Assembly (NCBI GenBank): GCA_002712765.1
Contig: PAUP01000054.1
Span: forward strand, 1-33,461
Direction of reading: 5' to 3'
From: Cytophagaceae bacterium
Lineage (GTDB): Bacteria; Bacteroidota; Bacteroidia; Flavobacteriales; Flavobacteriaceae
Length of the DNA stretch: 33,461 bases
Below are positions 9,040 through 16,092 of the stretch, one piece after another (positions within the stretch are counted from its first letter, which is position 1; each line of letters opens with the position of its first letter). The notes under the pieces are model-generated. The model ran no database searches. It worked only from the letters and a program-made list of their open reading frames with translations, and had not been told where the DNA came from. The translations under genes were made by a program, and so were the position numbers.

Positions 9040-10305
9040 GTGAGTATTTCTGAACTTGACGCCAAACACATCTGGCATCCTTTGACTCAGCACCATACCA
9101 GTAGCCCGCCAATTCCTATAAAATGTGCCTCTGGCGCTGTATTATATGCCGAGGATGGTCGGGAGTTTATCGATGGGATTGCTTCTTGGTATACGGCGGT
9201 TTATGGGCATTGTCATCCAGATATTATCAAGGCGGTTAGTGAGCAAATGCAACAGCTCGATCAAGTAGTATTTACTGGTTTTACCCACGCCCCTGCTACA
9301 AAGCTAGCCCAGAAACTATTTGAGATATTACCGCCCAATCAACAAAAAATGTTTTTTAATGACAACGGCTCTACCGCAGTAGAGGCCGGTATTAAAATGG
9401 CGTTGCAATACCATCATAACAAAGGTCAAAAACGCAAGGTACTTATCGCATTAGAAGATGGTTTTCACGGCGATACCTTTGGGGCTATGTCTGTAAGTGG
9501 ATTGTCTGTATACAATGGGCCTTTTGAAGATTATTTTTTAAAGGTGGTGAGAATACCTACGCCCAAAGGTGCCAATAATGAGCAGGTAGCCAGCACACTC
9601 CAAGAGCTTATCGCCACTCATGATTGCGCTGCTTTTGTCTATGAGCCATTGGTTCAAGGCGCAGCAGGAATGAAGATGTATGATGCTGCGGGTCTTAGCC
9701 TACTTCTCGATATATGTAAAGCCAAAGACATTATCACCATCGCCGATGAGGTTATGACAGGTTTTGGTAAGACAGGGAAACACTTTGCATCCTTGCATAT
9801 CAATACTTATCCTGATATAATGTGTCTTAGTAAAGCACTTACGGCCGGTATGTTGCCTATGAGTTTAACTACCTGTTCTCAACATATTTATGATGCATTT
9901 TTGGATGAGGAAGTGACCAAAGGTTTTTTTCATGCCCATACCTACAGCGCCAATCCTTTAGCCTGTACCGCAGCTATAGCGGGTATAGATTTGTTGTTGA
10001 GCACTGGGATACAGGAACGCATAAAAGCTATTGAGCAGCAGCACCACGCTTTCGCGAAAGCGTTACTGAAGCATTCCAAGGCAAGCGGGGTACGTGTAAA
10101 AGGTGTTATTCTAGCCTTAGAACTGGAGGTAACCATGGAACGTTATGGCCAAAAACGGCAAGCGCTCTACGATTACTTTATGGATCTAGGAGTATGCTTA
10201 AGACCGCTGGGAAATACTATTTATGTACTGCCGCCCTATGTGATCACCGATACTCAATTAAAAAAAGTGTATACGGCAATAGAAAACGCCTTAGATCACT
10301 TCTGA
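9040..10305 (+). CDS. bioA: Adenosylmethionine-8-amino-7-oxononanoate aminotransferase
   Basis: Class III PLP aminotransferase that uses S-adenosylmethionine as amino donor to convert KAPA to 7,8-diaminononanoate. The 421-residue protein carries WHPLTQHHT (12-20), DGIASWYTAVYGHCHP, FNDNGSTAVEAGIKMA, DGFHGDTFGAM, the PLP aspartate in IADEVMTGFGKTGKHFA (D236) and the PLP lysine in CLSKALTAGMLP (K265). Translation starts at GTG 9040: the nearby ATG at 9035 is out of frame and hits a stop at once. A palindrome copy is translated as AFAKA around residue 338. The 3' end overlaps the convergent Coa1-like gene by 10 bases. Confidence 0.95.
   Translation: MSISELDAKHIWHPLTQHHTSSPPIPIKCASGAVLYAEDGREFIDGIASWYTAVYGHCHPDIIKAVSEQMQQLDQVVFTGFTHAPATKLAQKLFEILPPNQQKMFFNDNGSTAVEAGIKMALQYHHNKGQKRKVLIALEDGFHGDTFGAMSVSGLSVYNGPFEDYFLKVVRIPTPKGANNEQVASTLQELIATHDCAAFVYEPLVQGAAGMKMYDAAGLSLLLDICKAKDIITIADEVMTGFGKTGKHFASLHINTYPDIMCLSKALTAGMLPMSLTTCSQHIYDAFLDEEVTKGFFHAHTYSANPLACTAAIAGIDLLLSTGIQERIKAIEQQHHAFAKALLKHSKASGVRVKGVILALELEVTMERYGQKRQALYDYFMDLGVCLRPLGNTIYVLPPYVITDTQLKKVYTAIENALDHF
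10047..10062. repeat. Dispersed palindrome copy 4, CGCTTTCGCGAAAGCG (inside bioA)
   Basis: Perfect 16-base palindrome read as Ala-Phe-Ala-Lys-Ala in HHAFAKALLKH of BioA. The right flank GTTAC matches copy 2. Confidence 0.85.
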
Positions 10306-10757
10306 TCAATTGTCATTGGGTCTAAAGAGATTACCTGCTCTGTACCTTCGACATATACCTCAATTTTTTCATAGGTTAAGGTTTTGTCCTTGCCCAAGGT
10401 GATGAGATCAATAAGCGCCTCTCCATCGGGTCCTGAGATGCCAATGGTAACATGATTGCTGCGATCGCCGTTGTTAATTTTAATATTAAAGGTCTTAACC
10501 CCATCAGATGTAATAGGTGTACCAATGGCGTCTATAACCTCTTGATTTTGTTGCACCGCTTCGACCACTGGTTCATAACCCATATCTTCTTTAATTCCTT
10601 CGGCAAAAGAGTATAAACCTCCTACGACCACGACAATGGCAATGGTAATAATCGTTAGGCAACCTCCTGCGGGTAGCGCCCATTTCCAATTGCGTTTCCA
10701 CCAGCTAGGGGGTTTTACTAATTCATTTTGGTTGTCATAGTGTATATTTTGATCCAT
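10296..10757 (-). CDS. Coa1/Tim21-like single-pass membrane protein (paralogue 2)
   Basis: A 153-residue protein with a short N-terminus, the motif WWKRNWKWALPAGGCL, one membrane helix and a soluble C-terminal domain. This layout fits the Coa1/Tim21 group (cytochrome oxidase assembly factor 1 family), members of which occur in Bacteroidota. It is a tandem paralogue of the gene at 10782-11213: both share the WW-RNWKWALP-GGCL motif and a Q-N-EV-G-PI pattern after the helix. Its stop overlaps the end of bioA (TCACTTCTGA, 10296-10305) in convergent orientation. A role in oxidase assembly is only suggested by family resemblance. Confidence 0.65.
   Translation of the reverse strand: MDQNIHYDNQNELVKPPSWWKRNWKWALPAGGCLTIITIAIVVVVGGLYSFAEGIKEDMGYEPVVEAVQQNQEVIDAIGTPITSDGVKTFNIKINNGDRSNHVTIGISGPDGEALIDLITLGKDKTLTYEKIEVYVEGTEQVISLDPMTIDQK
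10660..10703. repeat. Direct repeat unit A of the tandem Coa1-like genes
   Basis: This 44-base stretch matches 11140-11183 at 40 of 44 positions. It encodes the WW-RNWKWALP-GGCL segment in both genes. The 480-base offset equals one gene unit, indicating tandem gene duplication. Confidence 0.8.
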
Positions 10758-10781
10758 AAAAGAAGTGTGTTGTGTTTTTTT

Positions 10782-11213
10782 CTACTGCTCAATTTGATCG
10801 GTGAGGTCAATGACCTGCTGGCTGTCATCAACGGTAACGGTGATGAGTTCATAGACCCATTGCTCATCAATTTTTCGGGCAATGACTTTAAGGGTGCCAT
10901 CGGCAGCTGTACCATCCAAATCAATTTCTAGATTCATTTCTTCTGGAGACCCCATAGGATCATAACCCTCGGCACGTATTTCGATAGGTTTACCCAATAC
11001 CTCGCCTACTTCTTCATTTTCTTGAACGGTTTTAATCACTTTGGCGAAAGCAAAAATGGAGGAGTTATTAGAAAATTTATCGGTCACTTTGTAAACACCA
11101 TAAGCTACCATAGCAACAAAGATGATTATGATGGTCAAACAACCTCCTGTAGGAAGCGCCCATTTCCAATTGCGTTGCCACCAATTTCTGTGATCCCCTT
11201 CTAGTGTATTCAT
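10782..11213 (-). CDS. Coa1/Tim21-like single-pass membrane protein (paralogue 1)
   Basis: A 143-residue protein starting MNTLEGDHRNWWQRNWKWAL, then PTGGCL, a membrane helix, and a soluble domain with VQENEEVGEVLGKPIEIRAEG. The pattern matches its neighbour at 10296-10757, with a 24-base gap, so the two are probably co-transcribed. It contains a degenerate palindrome copy (11038-11051) read as AFAKV; the aligned part of the neighbour has no such sequence. The pair separates bioA from the ketoacyl synthase gene and points against the biotin genes. Confidence 0.65.
   Translation of the reverse strand: MNTLEGDHRNWWQRNWKWALPTGGCLTIIIIFVAMVAYGVYKVTDKFSNNSSIFAFAKVIKTVQENEEVGEVLGKPIEIRAEGYDPMGSPEEMNLEIDLDGTAADGTLKVIARKIDEQWVYELITVTVDDSQQVIDLTDQIEQ
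11038..11051. repeat. Degenerate palindrome copy (inside Coa1-like paralogue 1)
   Basis: ACTTTGGCGAAAGC matches the 14-base core at 12 of 14 positions and is followed by AAAAA. In frame it reads Ala-Phe-Ala-Lys-Val. Possibly a decayed copy. Confidence 0.4.
11140..11183. repeat. Direct repeat unit B of the tandem Coa1-like genes
   Basis: Partner of 10660-10703, differing at four of 44 positions. See that entry. Confidence 0.8.
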
Positions 11214-11318
11214 ACTGTATTGATATGTTGATGTCAGATAAGTTGCAAAAGGAATGCAACTGTTACAATCCTATTCAATAAAAATACATTTTATTTAAGA
11301 CGTCCTTAGCGGAAGTAC

Positions 11319-11326
11319 TATTTTTG
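11319..11326 (+). promoter_or_regulatory. -7 box for the biotin-cluster ketoacyl synthase (TATTTTTG)
   Basis: Exact TAnnTTTG match. It overlaps a possible TTG start at 11324, which favours the later TTG at 11348 as the true start, giving a leader of roughly 15-20 bases. Confidence 0.55.
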
Positions 11327-11347
11327 TACTACTCAACGCGATTATTT

Positions 11348-12505
11348 TTGAAAACACCCATTGCAATTACTGGTATAGCAAGTTTGTCTGCCCTAGGTGA
11401 GACTAAAGCAGCACATGAGCTGGCATATAACAATGACCAAAGCGCGATTGTTTGGGATAAGACCTTATCGGCTTTCACAGCACCCCTTACTCAAAAAGCC
11501 AAGCAAGAGATTGATAAGTTGGCGGCGCAAAACGGGCATTATAAACGACTGGATCCTGCCGTTTTATACGGTATTTATTGCGGGCGTTTGGCCATTGCAG
11601 AGGCTGGATGGCGTGATGGTCAATTTGGGATCAATGTGGGTTCTTCTCGCGGGGCTACCCAACATTTTGAACAGTATCACGCTCATTTTATAGAAAACGC
11701 ATATGCGCCTACGCTGAGTTCTCCACACACTACCTTGGGCAATATTTCGTCATGGCTAGCACACGATCTCAAAAGTGAGGGGCCCGATATTTCGCATTCG
11801 ATAACGTGTAGCACAGCCTTACATGCGGTCTTAAATGGCGTGGCTTGGTTAGCATCTGGAATGGTTACTAGATTTCTGGTGGGTGGTACCGAGGCTGCGC
11901 TCACACCCTTTACCATTGCCCAAATGAAGGCGATGAAACTAACTCCAAATCAACAAACTAACTCCAACTACCCTTGTCAAACCCTCACCAATGGGAAAGC
12001 ACAAAATACAATGGTTCTAGGAGAGGGTGCTGCGATGATTTGTTTAGAAGCCAAAATTACAAACACGGCCTTGGCGTATATCAAGGGTTTAGGCTATGCC
12101 ACCGAGGTATTGCAACATTCGGTGTCTCTATCGGCAGAGGGAGACTGTTTTCAAAAAGCGATGACAGCGGCTTTGGCCATGGCCCAACTCACTAAAGTAG
12201 ATGCCATTGTCATGCATGCTCCCGGAACGATCAAAGGTGATGCTTCAGAGCTGGCTGCCATTAAAGCTATTTTTGGAGGGGATATGCCTTTTTTGACCAG
12301 TAATAAATGGAAATTGGGTCATACCTTTGGCGCCAGTGGTGGTTTGAGTCTGGCCATGGCGATACATATGTTACAATCACAACAAGCCATTACTATTCCT
12401 TTTATAAAAGCTCAGCCAATGCCCAAGCAACTTGATACAGTAATGGTTAATGCTGTTGGTTTTGGAGGTAATGCGGTGAGTGTCATAATTTCCAGAACAC
12501 CTTAA
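11348..12505 (+). CDS. FabF-like beta-ketoacyl synthase in the biotin cluster
   Basis: A 385-residue thiolase-fold condensing enzyme beginning MKTPIAITGIASLSALGETK from a TTG codon. The Cys-His-His triad of FabB/FabF-type enzymes is intact: C154 in SITCSTALHA, H290 in VMHAPGTIKGDASE and H325 in KLGHTFGASGG; K320 is the usual lysine. GFGGNAVSVI near the end corresponds to the FabF GFGGTN loop. It differs from housekeeping FabF in being short, in having HAPGT where HGTGT is usual, and in SITC replacing the common TACA. Its place between bioA and bioB suggests a role in making the pimeloyl chain, but this is inference. A general fatty-acid or polyketide role cannot be excluded. Confidence 0.85.
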   Translation: MKTPIAITGIASLSALGETKAAHELAYNNDQSAIVWDKTLSAFTAPLTQKAKQEIDKLAAQNGHYKRLDPAVLYGIYCGRLAIAEAGWRDGQFGINVGSSRGATQHFEQYHAHFIENAYAPTLSSPHTTLGNISSWLAHDLKSEGPDISHSITCSTALHAVLNGVAWLASGMVTRFLVGGTEAALTPFTIAQMKAMKLTPNQQTNSNYPCQTLTNGKAQNTMVLGEGAAMICLEAKITNTALAYIKGLGYATEVLQHSVSLSAEGDCFQKAMTAALAMAQLTKVDAIVMHAPGTIKGDASELAAIKAIFGGDMPFLTSNKWKLGHTFGASGGLSLAMAIHMLQSQQAITIPFIKAQPMPKQLDTVMVNAVGFGGNAVSVIISRTP

Positions 12506-12556
12506 GCGCTACTTAGACCCAATATATTTAACAAAAAAGAAGTGGTATTTTTTTTC

Positions 12557-12570
12557 GCTTTCGCGAAAGC
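12557..12570. repeat. Dispersed palindrome copy 5 (bioB promoter region)
   Basis: Perfect 14-base core, extended left to CGCTTTCGCGAAAGC and followed by AAAAC. It ends 15 bases before the TATTTTTG box of bioB, so it covers the expected -33 region. Confidence 0.8.
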
Positions 12571-12585
12571 AAAACAGCTTTTTAC

Positions 12586-12593
12586 TATTTTTG
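12586..12593 (+). promoter_or_regulatory. -7 box for bioB (TATTTTTG)
   Basis: Exact TAnnTTTG match ending 4 bases before the bioB ATG, predicting transcription that starts at or next to the start codon. Confidence 0.6.
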
Positions 12594-12597
12594 AAGC

Positions 12598-13686
12598 ATG
12601 AGTGAGATACGACACAACTGGACCAAGGAAGAAATTTTAGCCATTTACAACAAACCTTTAATGGAGCTCCTTTACGAGGCGGCTACGGTGCATCGCTTGC
12701 ATCACGATCCTAATACGGTTCAAGTATCAACCTTATTGTCAATCAAAACTGGCGGTTGTCCAGAAGATTGCGGGTACTGCCCTCAAGCGGCGAGATACCA
12801 CACCGATATTGAAGGTAATGACCTGATGTCTGTACAACAGGTAAAGGCACAAGCATTACGTGCCAAGTCATCTGGAAGTTCAAGAGTTTGTATGGGTGCT
12901 GCATGGCGCAATGTAAAAGACGGGCCAGAATTTGATAATGTATTGGAGATGGTACGCACCATCAACAAGCTAGACATGGAAGTGTGTTGTACCCTTGGTA
13001 TGGTCACAGAGAATCAGGCCAAACGCCTAGCCGAAGCTGGTTTGTATGCATACAATCACAATCTGGATACCTCAGAAGACTATTATAAAGATGTCATTTC
13101 GACTCGTGCCTTTGAAGATCGACTAGATACTATAGCCAATGTGCGTAAGACTAACGTTACTGTGTGTAGTGGAGGAATTATTGGTATGGGAGAAGCCTTA
13201 GAAGACCGAGCAGGAATGCTAGTTGCCTTGGCCACTTTAGATCCACAACCCGAATCTACGCCTATCAATGCGCTTGTCGCAGTACCAGGCACCCCTATGG
13301 AAGAGATTGAACCTGTTTCTATTTGGGATATGATTAGAATGGTAGCTACCACACGTATTGTCATGCCCCAAACCCAAGTGCGTTTGTCTGCCGGGCGTAC
13401 CGACATGTCTCGAGAAGGACAAGCGATGTGTTTCTTTGCCGGAGCTAATTCTATTTTTGCTGGAGACAAACTCCTTACGACCCCCAATCCAGATGTCAAT
13501 GAAGATATGAAGATGTTTGAACTCTTAGGATTGACACCCATGAAACCTTTTGTCAAAAAGGCCCAACCCGAAACTGTTGAAGCCAAGGATTCAAACTTGC
13601 AGCCCTTAGGCGAAAAGCCCAAGTGGACTCGTCCTGGCCACACGATCGAGCGTAACGAAGAAGCGCGATTAACGCGATCTAAATAA
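12598..13686 (+). CDS. bioB: Biotin synthase
   Basis: Radical-SAM enzyme that inserts sulfur into dethiobiotin to make biotin. The 362-residue protein has the [4Fe-4S] cysteines C54, C58 and C61 in GGCPEDCGYCPQAARYHT. The ligands expected for the second cluster are visible: C98 (RVCMGAAWRN), C130 (VCCTLGM), C190 (VTVCSGGIIGMGE) and R262 in VRLSAGR. ALVAVPGTPME and MCFFAGANSIFAGDKLLTT are standard BioB segments. The last 50 or so residues are a poorly conserved tail. It closes the biotin cluster and has its own promoter box. Confidence 0.98.
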   Translation: MSEIRHNWTKEEILAIYNKPLMELLYEAATVHRLHHDPNTVQVSTLLSIKTGGCPEDCGYCPQAARYHTDIEGNDLMSVQQVKAQALRAKSSGSSRVCMGAAWRNVKDGPEFDNVLEMVRTINKLDMEVCCTLGMVTENQAKRLAEAGLYAYNHNLDTSEDYYKDVISTRAFEDRLDTIANVRKTNVTVCSGGIIGMGEALEDRAGMLVALATLDPQPESTPINALVAVPGTPMEEIEPVSIWDMIRMVATTRIVMPQTQVRLSAGRTDMSREGQAMCFFAGANSIFAGDKLLTTPNPDVNEDMKMFELLGLTPMKPFVKKAQPETVEAKDSNLQPLGEKPKWTRPGHTIERNEEARLTRSK

Positions 13687-13786
13687 TAATAAGAGATAGC
13701 TTGACATCCTTGTCGTTGTCAAACTGTTTATGCCCATTGTTTACGCAAAGGCGCATAATCAGGGCTTATTCTCGTTTATCAGAAGT

Positions 13787-14650
13787 ATGCAGTTAAATCC
13801 TATAGAGAGAGTAGATCGTATTGGCCGTAAGGAGTTTCGCGAGCGCTATGTCAAGCCGCAAAAACCTGTGGTGATTAGACACCTCATAGACGATTGGCCT
13901 GCTTATGACAAATGGTCTTTAGAATATATAAAAGAGATCGCCGGAGATAAAGAAGTACCTCTATATGACGATCGCCCTGTGTCACATGACGAAGGGTTTA
14001 ATCAGGCGCATGCCACGATGCAAATGGCAGATTATATCGAGTTGCTCAAAAGAGAACCTACACAGTACCGCATCTTCTTGTACAATTTGATGAAGGAGGT
14101 ACCACAGCTCAAGTCAGATTTTAAATTTCCATCGATTGGATTGCGATTGCTCAAACAGATACCTATGTTATTTTTTGGTGGGACCAACAGCAAGGTATTT
14201 ATGCATCACGATATCGACTGGGCCAATATCCTACATTTTCACTTTGAAGGTAGAAAGCAATGCATACTTTTTGCGCCAAGCCAGACCAAACATTTGTATA
14301 AAGTACCTCACTCCTTGATCACGCGAGAAGATATCGACTTTGACCATCCCGATTATGAACGTTTTCCCGCTTTAAAAGAGGCTCAAGGACACATTTGTCA
14401 TCTCAATCACGGGGAGACGCTCTATATGCCAGAGGGGTACTGGCATTATATGAAATATGAAACCCCTGGTTTTAGTATGAGTTTACGCGCGCTTCCGCGA
14501 AATCCAAAACATTTGCGTTATGCTTTATACAATGTTTTTGTGATGCGTCATTACGACAACTTTATGCGACGCCGCAAGGGGCAGGCTTGGATAGACGAAA
14601 AAAATAAGCGTGCTATCCTTGAGACCCATAAGGCATTAGGGATTGCCTAA
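13787..14650 (+). CDS. JmjC/cupin_8-type Fe(II)/2-oxoglutarate oxygenase
   Basis: A 287-residue cupin-like protein of the JmjC-hydroxylase group. The early segment YVKPQKPVVIRHLIDDWPA is typical of cupin_8 proteins. The predicted iron ligands are H140 and D142 (FMHHDID) and H220 (GYWHYMKY); K157 in FEGRKQCILFAPSQ is positioned like the 2-oxoglutarate lysine. These residues suggest an active hydroxylase with an unknown, possibly protein, substrate. I chose ATG 13787 over the in-frame ATG at 13730 because family homology begins there. It follows bioB by 100 bases on the same strand and may be co-expressed with it; no direct link to biotin is evident. Confidence 0.85.
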   Translation: MQLNPIERVDRIGRKEFRERYVKPQKPVVIRHLIDDWPAYDKWSLEYIKEIAGDKEVPLYDDRPVSHDEGFNQAHATMQMADYIELLKREPTQYRIFLYNLMKEVPQLKSDFKFPSIGLRLLKQIPMLFFGGTNSKVFMHHDIDWANILHFHFEGRKQCILFAPSQTKHLYKVPHSLITREDIDFDHPDYERFPALKEAQGHICHLNHGETLYMPEGYWHYMKYETPGFSMSLRALPRNPKHLRYALYNVFVMRHYDNFMRRRKGQAWIDEKNKRAILETHKALGIA

Positions 14651-14725
14651 TGTGCTATCGTAAATCTTCTTCTCAAGTTCACGCAACCAAAAGGTAGTAT
14701 GGACATCTTTAGACTAAAAGCTACT

Positions 14726-15193
14726 ATGAGAAATTGGATATGGGGTCTAACCCTTTTTTTATTGGTTGGATGCGACAATGACGATGATTTTCAATGTATT
14801 GGTGATCCACTACCACAACCATTTCTCTTTGTAAATTTGGTCAATCAGGACGGGGTCAATCTCTTTGATAACGGCACTTATGATCCTGATGACATAGTAG
14901 TTCGGTTTGACGACATAACTATTCAGGGTCTCGTTTTTAGTGATATTCCCGAATTGGCTAAGCTAATCGCCATCCCATCGCTATTTCGAGATACGCCCGA
15001 TCCCATCCCATATTATATCGATTTATCTGCAACCCAGACCGACACCTTGATTATGGACGTGACTAGAATGCGACTAGGTGAGGGTCGTTGCAGTACTTTT
15101 CTCAACCAGATCAATGGGGCTATTTACAACAGCACAGTACAAAATTTAATTAGGGTAGAAGAAGGATTTCAAATTGATATAGAGAAGGAGTGA
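14726..15193 (+). CDS. Predicted lipoprotein of unknown function
   Basis: From the ATG at 14726 the protein has 155 residues and a lipoprotein signal ending LFLLVGC, so it should be lipidated on that cysteine. The cysteine is followed by DNDDDF; acidic residues there resemble the surface-export signal of Bacteroidota lipoproteins. The rest has a mature part rich in beta-type sequence with two further cysteines. An in-frame ATG at 14699 would add nine residues before the signal and is less likely. I recognise no family. It lies 75 bases after the oxygenase gene. Confidence 0.75.
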   Translation: MRNWIWGLTLFLLVGCDNDDDFQCIGDPLPQPFLFVNLVNQDGVNLFDNGTYDPDDIVVRFDDITIQGLVFSDIPELAKLIAIPSLFRDTPDPIPYYIDLSATQTDTLIMDVTRMRLGEGRCSTFLNQINGAIYNSTVQNLIRVEEGFQIDIEKE

Positions 15194-15282
15194 GAGGCAT
15201 CTGCCACCTCTTTACTAAGCCAATACAAGCATCAAATTCATATTGATTTTGACCTATATCGGTCTTATAACAGTTTTTATAC

Positions 15283-15864
15283 TTAATCTTTTGATTGGCG
15301 CAAAGGAATGGTTATCCCAATGGCAAATCCTCCAACTACTTGTTCGGCCGAGGGTTGGATATAATAACTAAGACCTAAGTCTACATTATTTGATTTTCCT
15401 AGTTCCAAACCAAAAGCGATGGGAATATGAAAAATAACTCCCTTTTTAGTAATATCAGTAAAAAAGGTTGTGGTTTCAAAAGTTCCAATAGAAGTTCCTA
15501 GACCTATTTCAAGGTAGGGAGCCACATAAGGTATAGGAGCGCGTACTCTTGCTTTTCCACCTAAAAAAAATGCCTTGGTCGTCGCTTTTTCATCGGTGGG
15601 ATTGTCATTTAAATCTGTGCCGTCAGAACTGGTTGTAAGATATCCTAGATAGGGTCTTAATTCAAACCAAGAAGTAGCTTGTAAGACCAATTCGCCCTGT
15701 ACATAAAAACCTGAGTCAGCAATATCGTCTGTACTGTTGTAAGGGACGCTAATAGCATATCCTATTAAAGCATTGATCGACTTTTCTTTGATAAATTGCC
15801 CTTGAACCGCAGTTGTATTTATTAGTAGAACGAGAAGGAAGATGATTTTTTTTACAGTTGTCAT
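15283..15864 (-). CDS. Predicted outer-membrane beta-barrel protein
   Basis: With the ATG at 15864 the protein has 193 residues and a signal peptide (KKIIFLLVLLINTTAVQGQ). The mature part alternates hydrophobic and polar residues with recurrent aromatic and glycine positions, and segments such as FELRPYLGYLTTSS, YVAPYLEIGLGTSIG and DLGLSYYIQPSAEQ, as in small outer-membrane barrels. The end is not a classical terminal aromatic. A longer frame to 16026 would place this signal inside the protein and is unlikely. Function unknown. Confidence 0.7.
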   Translation of the reverse strand: MTTVKKIIFLLVLLINTTAVQGQFIKEKSINALIGYAISVPYNSTDDIADSGFYVQGELVLQATSWFELRPYLGYLTTSSDGTDLNDNPTDEKATTKAFFLGGKARVRAPIPYVAPYLEIGLGTSIGTFETTTFFTDITKKGVIFHIPIAFGLELGKSNNVDLGLSYYIQPSAEQVVGGFAIGITIPLRQSKD

Positions 15865-16092
15865 TGGGGTGTTGATTGGGGAAACATTTTTGGGCAGAAA
15901 ACAGTGCGATTTTAAAACAATGCTAGCGTGCTTTTTCAAAATTTCTCGCAATAAACAAAATCGTATCAGACTGTCCAAATTTGTATTTAGAATAGTGGAA
16001 ATGCCCTTATTTACTGCTCTCCTCATTTTTGGTAGTCCTTTTTGAGGAGTTACCCCGCAACCTTATATCGGTAGTAGCTCTTTTCCATAGAC
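15865..16092. other. Intergenic gap, nothing recognised
   Basis: This 228-base gap separates the barrel gene from the end of the serine hydrolase gene upstream of it on the same strand. It presumably carries the barrel gene promoter, but I see no CAAAnnTA box and no convincing hairpin terminator. Confidence 0.4.

Noticed and set aside
11324-11347. TTG at 11324 as start of the ketoacyl synthase
   Set aside because: It overlaps the TATTTTTG promoter box, and the eight added residues precede the normal start of the family fold.
13701-13722. TTGACA and TGTCAA inverted repeat before the JmjC gene as an operator
   Set aside because: Only six-base arms with a ten-base spacer in a short AT-rich gap; such a pattern is expected by chance and has no repeat elsewhere in the window.
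14491-14504. GCTTCCGCGAAATC in the JmjC oxygenase gene as another palindrome copy
   Set aside because: Two mismatches break the symmetry on both arms, and the codons (Leu-Pro-Arg-Asn) give a different reading from the AFAKA copies; too weak to count.
15194-15211. Short hairpin after the lipoprotein gene as a terminator
   Set aside because: Five-base stem with a loop of nine and only three T residues; too weak.
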